Assembly (NCBI GenBank): GCA_016712035.1
Contig: JADJRT010000006.1
Coordinates: forward strand, 62,001-126,000
DNA length: 64,000 nt
Direction of reading: 5' to 3'
Source: Flammeovirgaceae bacterium
Lineage (GTDB): Bacteria > Bacteroidota > Bacteroidia > Cytophagales > Cyclobacteriaceae
Below the pieces are notes generated by a model, which saw nothing but the letters and a program-made list of their open reading frames with translations, was not told the origin of the DNA and did not search any database. The position numbers and the translations under genes were made by a program. Below, in pieces: positions 58,243 through 64,000 of this stretch (positions are counted from its first letter, which is position 1; every line of letters starts with the position of its first letter).

Positions 58243-60347
58243 ATGAAAAGTTTCTGATAGTTATCAGTGTACTGTTGATATTTTCAAGCGAAGTACTCAG
58301 CCAAGAGCTTCGTTCACCCAATGGAAAATTGGTGATGGCCTTTGCGCTGAAAACAGATGGAACGCCAACATATGCCTTAACCTTTAATGGAAAAGCTGTT
58401 ATAAAAACCAGCACGTTAGGGCTCGAATTTAAAAATGATGAAAAGTCGCTCCTAAATGATTTTACCATCGCGAAAGCAGAAACGGCCACGCACGACTCCA
58501 ACTGGGAGCCCGTGTGGGGCGAAGTGAAAACTATCCGCAATCATTACAATGAACTGGCCGTAACGCTTTTGCAAAAAGGAACCGATCGTACATTGATTAT
58601 CCGGTTCCGGATGTTTGATGAAGGCCTTGGCCTCCGGTATGAATTTCCATCACAGAAGAACCTTATTTATTTTGTGATCAAAGAGGAGCGGACTCAATTT
58701 GCCATGGCAGGCGACCACACGGCCTTTTGGCTTGCTGGCGATTATGATTCGCAGGAGTATGACTATACTACTTCGCGTTTATCGGAAATCCGAAACCTGA
58801 TGCAAGGAAGCATCACCGATAATGCTTCGCAAACTCCTTTTTCACCTACGGGTGTACAAACCGCCCTTATGATGAAAACCGAGGATGGTCTTTATATAAA
58901 TATTCATGAAGCCGCGCTCATTAATTACTCGTGCATGCATTTAAATCTAGATGATACAAACATGGTATTTCAATCGTGGCTTACGCCTGATGCCGAGGGC
59001 GATAAAGGATACATGCAGGCGCCTGGCACATCTCCGTGGCGTACCGTTATGGTGAGTGATGATGCACGTGAGATTTTAGCTAACAAGATGACGTACAATT
59101 TGAATGAACCTAATAAGATTGAAGATACTTCCTGGATTAAACCGGTTAAATACATGGGCGTATGGTGGGAGATGATCACCGGAAAAAGTTCGTGGTCTTA
59201 CACCAACGATTTGCCCTCTATCCAAATTGGGATTACAGATTATTCAACCGCAAAACCAAATGGTACGCATGGCGCCACTACAGCGAACGTAAAAAAATAC
59301 ATCGACTTTGCTTCTCAACATGGATTTGATGGCGTGCTTGTAGAAGGTTGGAACATTGGATGGGAAGACTGGTTCGGTCATCATAAAGATTATGTATTTG
59401 ATTTTCTTACGCCCTATCCGGATTTTGATTTACCGGGCTTGCGCGATTATGCTAAATCAAAAGGATTAAAACTGATCATGCACCATGAAACATCAGGCTC
59501 TACGCGTAATTATGAGCGCCATCTTGACAAAGCTTTTCAATTCATGAAAGACAATAATTATGATGCCGTGAAAACGGGTTATGTGGGTAATATCCTGCCG
59601 AAAGGATATTATCATTACGACCAATGGACCGTCAATCATTATCAATATGTAGTGGAGAAAGCTGCAGAGTATAAGATTATGGTGAATGCGCATGAGGCTG
59701 TTCGTCCTACCGGTATCGCCCGTACGTATCCCAACATGATTGGCAATGAATCTGCACGGGGTACTGAGTTCCAGGCATTCGGTGGTTCCAAACCAAACCA
59801 TGTAACTATTCTACCATTCACGCGCCAGATAGGAGGACCCATGGACTATACACCTGGAATTTTTGAAATGGACATCAGCAAAGCTAATCCGAGCAACTCC
59901 AGCCATGTGAACAGTACGCTGGCTAATCAACTCGCGTTGTATGTAACGATGTACAGTCCGCTTCAAATGGCGGCCGATTTTCCAGAAAATTATTCCAGGT
60001 TTATGGATGCTTTTCAATTTATTAAAGATGTTGCTCTGGATTGGGACGAAAGTAAATACTTAGAAGCAGAGCCTGGTCAATACATTACGGTAGCGCGTAA
60101 AGAAAAGGGAAAGTCGACTTGGTTTTTAGGGAACGTAAATGGAGAAACACCACGCATCTCCAATGTATCATTTGATTTCTTAGAACAAGGAAAGACTTAC
60201 ATAGCCACCATCTATGCCGATGCAAAAGAAGCGCACTACAAAACCAATCCGCAGGCGTATTCAATTCGTAAAGTAGTAGTTACCAATAAATCTAAACTAC
60301 AACAATGGTCAGCCTCGGGGTATGATCAGTATCGTGGAAGCAGATAA
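58243..60347 (+). CDS. GH97 alpha-glucosidase/galactosidase (SusB-like), frameshift in the signal peptide
   Basis: The uninterrupted frame begins at 58275, but an ATG at 58243 followed by an A4 run one base short of frame gives the ideal leader MKKFLIVISVLLIFSSEVLS when one A is restored. Mature start QELRSPNGKLVMAF is GH97-typical. N-terminal beta-sandwich (to about 280), then a TIM barrel with VLVEGWNIGWEDW, MHHETSG, VNAHEAVRPTG and GPMDYTPGIF, then a C-terminal beta domain. About 700 residues, the normal length. Cleaves terminal alpha-glucose or alpha-galactose from oligosaccharides in the periplasm. The M19 peptidase starts 43 bases later. Confidence 0.93.
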
Positions 60348-60390
60348 AACCCAGACCAAAGGTTTAAAGAAGTTATAAGGTATTAGTAGC

Positions 60391-61540
60391 ATGAAAAGAA
60401 AAATATCATACGGATTTCTTACGGTACTAATCCTTTCCGCAATTGTCTTTTTCACTTTCGGGCCCGGCTATTTTGACAAGAGCATGAATAAGGTGACAAG
60501 CTCACCACATGTTGGTTCATTCCCCGATTATGATTCACTGCCCTTCGTTGCTGATTTGCATTGCGATATGTTGTTGTGGAATAGAGATTTTTTCGATCAG
60601 CATGATTACGGGCACGTAGATTTACCGCGGATGCAATCAGCGAACATGGCGTTTCAGGCGTTCACTATTGTAAGCAAAACTCCACGCGGCATCAACATTG
60701 AAAGCAATAGTGCGGAGACCGATCAGATCGGGTTGCTAAGTTTTGTGCAGCTCAGGCCGCCATCATCGTGGTTTAGTATTAAAGCCCGAGCCTTACATCA
60801 AATCGGGCAGCTCCATGATTTCGCTTTCAAGTCCGATGGACAATTTCGGGTGGTAAAATCCAAATCTGATTTAGAAAAATTTGTGGCTGATAGGAAAACG
60901 AATTCACGAATTACGGCTGGCATGATTGGTCTCGAAGGAGCGCACTGTCTAGAAAATGATTTAAACAATCTCGATGTATTTTATGAACAAGGCACGGTTC
61001 ATTGACTAGCACACTTTTTTGACAATGAATGGGCAGGTTCTGCGCACGGCTTAAGCAAAGGAGGATTAACCGATGCCGGAAAAAAACTTCTTAAAAAGAT
61101 GGACAGCCTGCATATTATGATTGACCTCTCGCATGCATCAGCCGCTACCATTGATGATGTTTTCAAATTGACTTCTGGGCCCTTGCTGGTATCCCATACA
61201 GGTGTGCGCGGCATGTGCAACAACCAACGTAATTTATCTGATGAACAGATTCATGAAATCGGACGAAGAAATGGTTTGATTGGCATTGGTCTTTGGGAGA
61301 CTGCTGTTTGCGGCACGGATGCCCTGGCTACGGCACGCAGCATGAAGTATGTTGCCGATTTGATTGGTGTTGAAAAGGTTTGCCTTGGCAGTGATTACGA
61401 TGGTGCCATCACAGCGCACTTTGATTTGCGGGACTTCCACTCATTATGGACGAATTAAAAAAGCTCGGCTTCAATAAAAGGAAGTGGAAGGCATGATGGG
61501 TGGCAATGTGCGCGATTTTATGCTTCGGAATTTGCCTTAA
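60391..61540 (+). CDS. M19 membrane dipeptidase, frame interrupted
   Basis: Pieces 60391-61005, 61006-61458 and a tail to 61540 make about 380 residues. N-terminal membrane anchor (FLTVLILSAIVFFTFGP). Metal motif DLHCDMLLW, then IGLEGAHCLEND with the bridging Glu, HFFDNEWAGSAHGLSKGG, MIDLSHAS, VSHTGVRGMCNNQRN and CLGSDYDGA. An in-frame TGA at 61003-61005 falls where relatives have a short RMIG-type stretch, so two nearby indels are more likely than recoding. The last break is near 61440; the ending GMMGGNVRDFMLRNLP is family-typical. Hydrolyses dipeptides using two zinc ions. Confidence 0.85.
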
Positions 61541-61638
61541 ACACACCTCGGGCTCAATCATTTTCTCCGCCCGGCTCGATTCACTATCAAAAATTAGAGG
61601 AAACTCTTAAGTCTAGGAGCAGCTAAAACAATCCTTTC

Positions 61639-61687
61639 ACTTTTAAGTTAAAAGTACTTTTAGTTTATCTGTTTTGTCATAACTTTG
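61639..61687 (+). promoter_or_regulatory. Promoter with overlapping palindromic operators
   Basis: CTTTTAAGTTAAAAG (61640-61654, perfect inverted repeat around one base; extends to ACTTTTAA...TTAAAAGT at 61639-61655) overlaps the perfect palindrome TAAAAGTACTTTTA (61649-61662), giving three ACTTTTA-type half-sites in a row. The perfect -7 element TAACTTTG follows at 61680-61687, 24 bases ahead of the ATG at 61711. A dimeric regulator of MarR or similar type is a reasonable guess. Confidence 0.55.
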
Positions 61688-61710
61688 AGATGCGAAAGGA
61701 GGTAGCTTCG

Positions 61711-62085
61711 ATGAAACTAACATTCAACAAATACTATTTTGCAATAGCCACGCTGCTGTTTATTACGGAAGTATTGATCGCACTCTTTGCAGCGAACACC
61801 TTTGTGCGATCGTACTTTGGCGATGTGTTGGTTGTTATTCTAATCTATTGTTTTGTAAAGTCATTTATTAAAATGCCCGTGCTTCCGCTGGCCATCGGTG
61901 TGCTGTCTTTTGCATTCACCATTGAGTTTCTTCAATACCTGAAGATTGTTGAAATTCTCGGCTTGCAAAAATCTGCGTTGGCGCGAACGGTTATCGGAAC
62001 TTCTTTTGCGTGGTTGGACATACTCTCATATGTCGTGGGCATTGTGTTTGTGTTTGTAGTTGAAAAGTTGAAAAAAGTAACATGA
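61711..62085 (+). CDS. DUF2809 membrane protein
   Basis: 124 residues from ATG 61711. The longer frame from 61690 contains the Shine-Dalgarno-like AAAGGAGG itself (61694-61701), nine bases ahead of the chosen ATG, so 61711 is the start. Four membrane segments; family pattern KYYFAIATLLFITEVLIALF, then GDVLVVILIYCFVKSF, and a closing hydrophobic segment. Function unknown. First gene of an operon: its stop overlaps the ATG of the MpaB/DUF2236-type gene by four bases. Confidence 0.85.
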   Translation: MKLTFNKYYFAIATLLFITEVLIALFAANTFVRSYFGDVLVVILIYCFVKSFIKMPVLPLAIGVLSFAFTIEFLQYLKIVEILGLQKSALARTVIGTSFAWLDILSYVVGIVFVFVVEKLKKVT

Positions 62086-62852
62086 CTACCGAATACTTTG
62101 TAGACAAACACTCCATTATGCGGCAGATTTGGGGCCGTGGTGATACCATCCTTTTTATATTCGCGGGGGCCTCGGCTGAGTTTGCACTCAACAAAGCAGT
62201 GGACTGGTTATACTTTACCGGACGATTGCCGGCCGATCCCTTAGGCCGACTCTTCTCAACCGTAAAATACTCGCAGGCGATTATGTTTTCTGAAAAGCAG
62301 CATGCCCTGCGCACCATTGACTCCATGGCGAGTATCCATGCACAGGTGGAAGCGAAACGTGGAACAACCATACCCGATTGGGCTTACCGCGATGTACTCT
62401 TCCTGCTCATCGATTATTCCATTCGCGCGTTTGAACTGTTGGAACGAAAACTAAACTCCGCTGAAAAGAATGAAGTGTTTGAAGTATTTAATAAAGTAGG
62501 GAACCGAATGGGACTAAGTGGCTTGCCCACCTCTTTTAACGCCTGGACGATTATGCGCCAACAACATTTAATGCAGAACTTACAACAAAGCAACTACACC
62601 ACTGATTTATATGCGCAATACAAGAAGCACCTTGGTGCAGTACGCTACAAGATATTACTACAATCACAATCCTTGGTAACTCCACCGCGTGTGCGGGCGT
62701 TACTCCACCTCAATAGAACTTCTCTTTTTCAAGGAGTGATAGTCCTATATAAAGTAAGTAAAAGATTAAAAATCGATTGGTTGCTGCGCGCACTCATACT
62801 ACCCGCAAACTATAAAAAAGAGATTGAAGCGTTGGATAGGATTGTGAGTTAA
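62082..62852 (+). CDS. MpaB/DUF2236-family oxygenase-like protein
   Basis: 256 residues. The pattern SIMRQIWGRGDTILFIFAGA, VKYSQAIMFSEKQHALRTID, IPDWAYRDVLFLLIDYSIRA fits the MpaB/latex-clearing-protein (DUF2236) family, in which histidines and a conserved Arg and Asp surround a heme b; here the histidines of EKQHALR and the SIHAQVE helix are candidates. Members cleave hydrocarbon or polyisoprene chains or act on lipids. Translationally coupled to the DUF2809 gene, with an SDR gene 48 bases later. Heme binding is not provable from sequence alone. Confidence 0.72.
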   Translation: MTTEYFVDKHSIMRQIWGRGDTILFIFAGASAEFALNKAVDWLYFTGRLPADPLGRLFSTVKYSQAIMFSEKQHALRTIDSMASIHAQVEAKRGTTIPDWAYRDVLFLLIDYSIRAFELLERKLNSAEKNEVFEVFNKVGNRMGLSGLPTSFNAWTIMRQQHLMQNLQQSNYTTDLYAQYKKHLGAVRYKILLQSQSLVTPPRVRALLHLNRTSLFQGVIVLYKVSKRLKIDWLLRALILPANYKKEIEALDRIVS

Positions 62853-62900
62853 ATGTTGCGACATTAAAGTTGCATTTAATTAGATGTTAATGTAAGTTCT

Positions 62901-63631
62901 ATGGCAAGAATCTTAATCACGGGCTCAGCGGATGGCCTTGGTCAGTTGGCCGCTATGCAATTAGTAAGCGAAGGGCATCGGGTTGTGCTACATGCACGCA
63001 ACAAAGCCCGCGGGCAGGAGGCGTTGAAAAAGACACCTGGTGCCGAGACTGTAGTAACCGCAGATTTATCAAACCTCGAGGAGACTATACAACTGGCGCA
63101 TGATGTAAATGCGTTGGGAAGCTTTGATGCGGTGATTCACAACGCAGGTGTCTATCGCGCCAGCGGAGAAGGGATTGTGGCTGTGAATACATTAGCGCCT
63201 TATATTTTAACCAGTTTAATAACTCCACCCAAGCGCTTGATCTATTTGAGTTCGGGGCTGCATAGTGGGGGCAGGCTAAGTTGCAACAGCTAGAAACTGA
63301 TCCTGCTAAAATCAGTTATTCCGATTCAAAGCTGCATGTACTCTTGCTGAGCATGGCAGTCGCGCGGTTATGGCCAACCGTTTATAGCAATGGTGTTGAC
63401 CCGGGTTGGGTACCTACAAAAATGGGCGGTGAAGGTGCCCCGGATGATTTAGAAAAAGGCTATCAGACACAATGTTGGTTGGCTACCAGTAATGACGCTG
63501 AAGCAAAAGTTAGTGGCCAATATATTTTCCATCAGAAACCAAAGCGCTTTAATCCCACCGCGGCCGATGAAGCGTTGCAAGATAAATTTCTCGAAGTCTG
63601 TGAGAAGTTAACGGGGGTGAGGTTCCGGTGA
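62901..63631 (+). CDS. SDR family NAD(P)-dependent oxidoreductase, one frameshift
   Basis: Pieces 62901-63293 and 63281-63631 join near 63270 (a G6 run) to give about 243 residues. Nucleotide site TGSADGLG (7-14, TGxxxGxG), ADLSNLEE, HNAGVY, LIYLSSG, and the catalytic YSDSK (Tyr-x-x-x-Lys) just after the break; VDPGWVPTKMGG follows. A classical SDR. The substrate is unknown; it may act with the MpaB/DUF2236-type protein in front. Last gene of the operon; convergent with the next gene. Confidence 0.88.
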
Positions 63632-63643
63632 GTAGTTAATAAG

Positions 63644-64000
63644 TTACAAAGCTTTTCCCGACTCTAAGGTTTTAATATTTTGCTCAACACCTCTTTTGCT
63701 TTCCTCATTCGGTGCTAGTGCCAATGCCTTCTTTCCAAATTCAAGCGCCTTCTTAAGATCACCGTTTGCTGAATACCCGCGCATCATACCCACCGCTGTA
63801 GGCCACGCGCCTTTGTTCCTTTTGTAATTGGTTTCAAAGACCACCATCGCTTCCTTCGGCTTGCCCTGATTAATCAATTGTCGGCCATAACCATGCATCT
63901 CTAAGGCAGTCGCCTTGTCCATCGCATGTTGCATAATCTTAGCGGACTCTTCTGGTCGGTCAAGTTTATTTAACAAACCCGCTTTGGTAGACAAAGCTGT
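63644..64000 (-). CDS. C-terminal part of a DUF2911/TPR-type protein, cut by window edge
   Basis: 119 residues visible; the frame is open to the right edge, so the N-terminal DUF2911 part lies outside. Helical TPR-like repeats: LSTKAGLLNKLDRPEESAKI, then GYGRQLINQGKPKEAMVVFE, WPTAVGMMRGYSANGDLKKA. The GYGRQLI and RGYSANGD stretches resemble the tails of DUF2911 proteins in Bacteroidota. Usually exported. Function unknown. Confidence 0.7.
   Translation of the reverse strand, partial: TALSTKAGLLNKLDRPEESAKIMQHAMDKATALEMHGYGRQLINQGKPKEAMVVFETNYKRNKGAWPTAVGMMRGYSANGDLKKALEFGKKALALAPNEESKRGVEQNIKTLESGKAL

Noticed and set aside
61003..61005. Selenocysteine or stop-codon readthrough at the in-frame TGA of the M19 gene
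   Set aside because: Relatives have a short non-Cys stretch there, the local residues suggest missing bases, and the same gene has another frame break further on.
1..64000. tRNA, rRNA or known riboswitches
   Set aside because: I looked in the gaps for cloverleaf, rRNA-like or typical riboswitch cores and saw none I could support.

Overview
The window looks like chromosome from a member of the Bacteroidota, most likely order Cytophagales. The evidence is SusC-like TonB receptors with STN and carboxypeptidase-regulatory domains, DUF4249 lipoproteins, a GH97 glucosidase, Bacteroidota-type promoters (TTG, about 20 bases, then TAnnTTTG) and lipoboxes placed soon after short hydrophobic leaders. 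I see no rRNA, tRNA, transposase or CRISPR array. About twenty otherwise sensible genes are broken by one-base shifts, often in homopolymers. I read this as indel error in a long-read or draft consensus rather than biology, and I give each such gene as one span with the breaks noted.

Left part, 1-5.9 kb: the end of a type I restriction-modification locus (hsdS) is followed by a zinc-ribbon/PLD-like protein and two adjacent uracil-DNA-glycosylase-like proteins. Next come a membrane protein and an MqsR-like toxin with a Panacea-type antitoxin, behind a promoter carrying two identical palindromes. This has the look of a small defence island.

Repeat belt, 5.9-22.9 kb: ordinary genes (DUF2779 nuclease, DUF1059, M28 peptidase, GH18-like lipoprotein, greB, yciI-like, cbpA-cbpM, phnA, a TIR/deoxyribosyltransferase-like protein with a CarD-like tail, a GlcG/HbpS protein, an AI-2E-type exporter) are separated by intergenic DNA packed with a few palindromic repeat families. 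These are an 83-bp MITE-like double hairpin, several short hairpins, larger segmental copies (including an A-B-A duplication near 13.8-15.8 kb) and an 8-unit 44-bp tandem array. I see none of these families from 23 kb to the right end.

Right part, 23-64 kb: a conventional cell-envelope and catabolic region. It holds a membrane metallophosphoesterase, a TonB receptor-DUF4249-MG2-like operon, dienelactone hydrolase, M20 peptidase, a ModF-like double ABC ATPase and katG with a clear terminator. It continues with a transglutaminase-like lipoprotein and a TonB receptor operon with a His/Cys-rich leader protein and an operator-like palindrome over its -33 box. After that come a Planctomycete-type cytochrome/DUF1549/DUF1553 plus DUF1501 cluster with a beta-propeller, M24 and M1 peptidases, a MacAB-like efflux operon, GH97, an M19 dipeptidase, a DUF2809-MpaB/DUF2236-SDR operon behind overlapping palindromes, and the tail of a DUF2911 protein.
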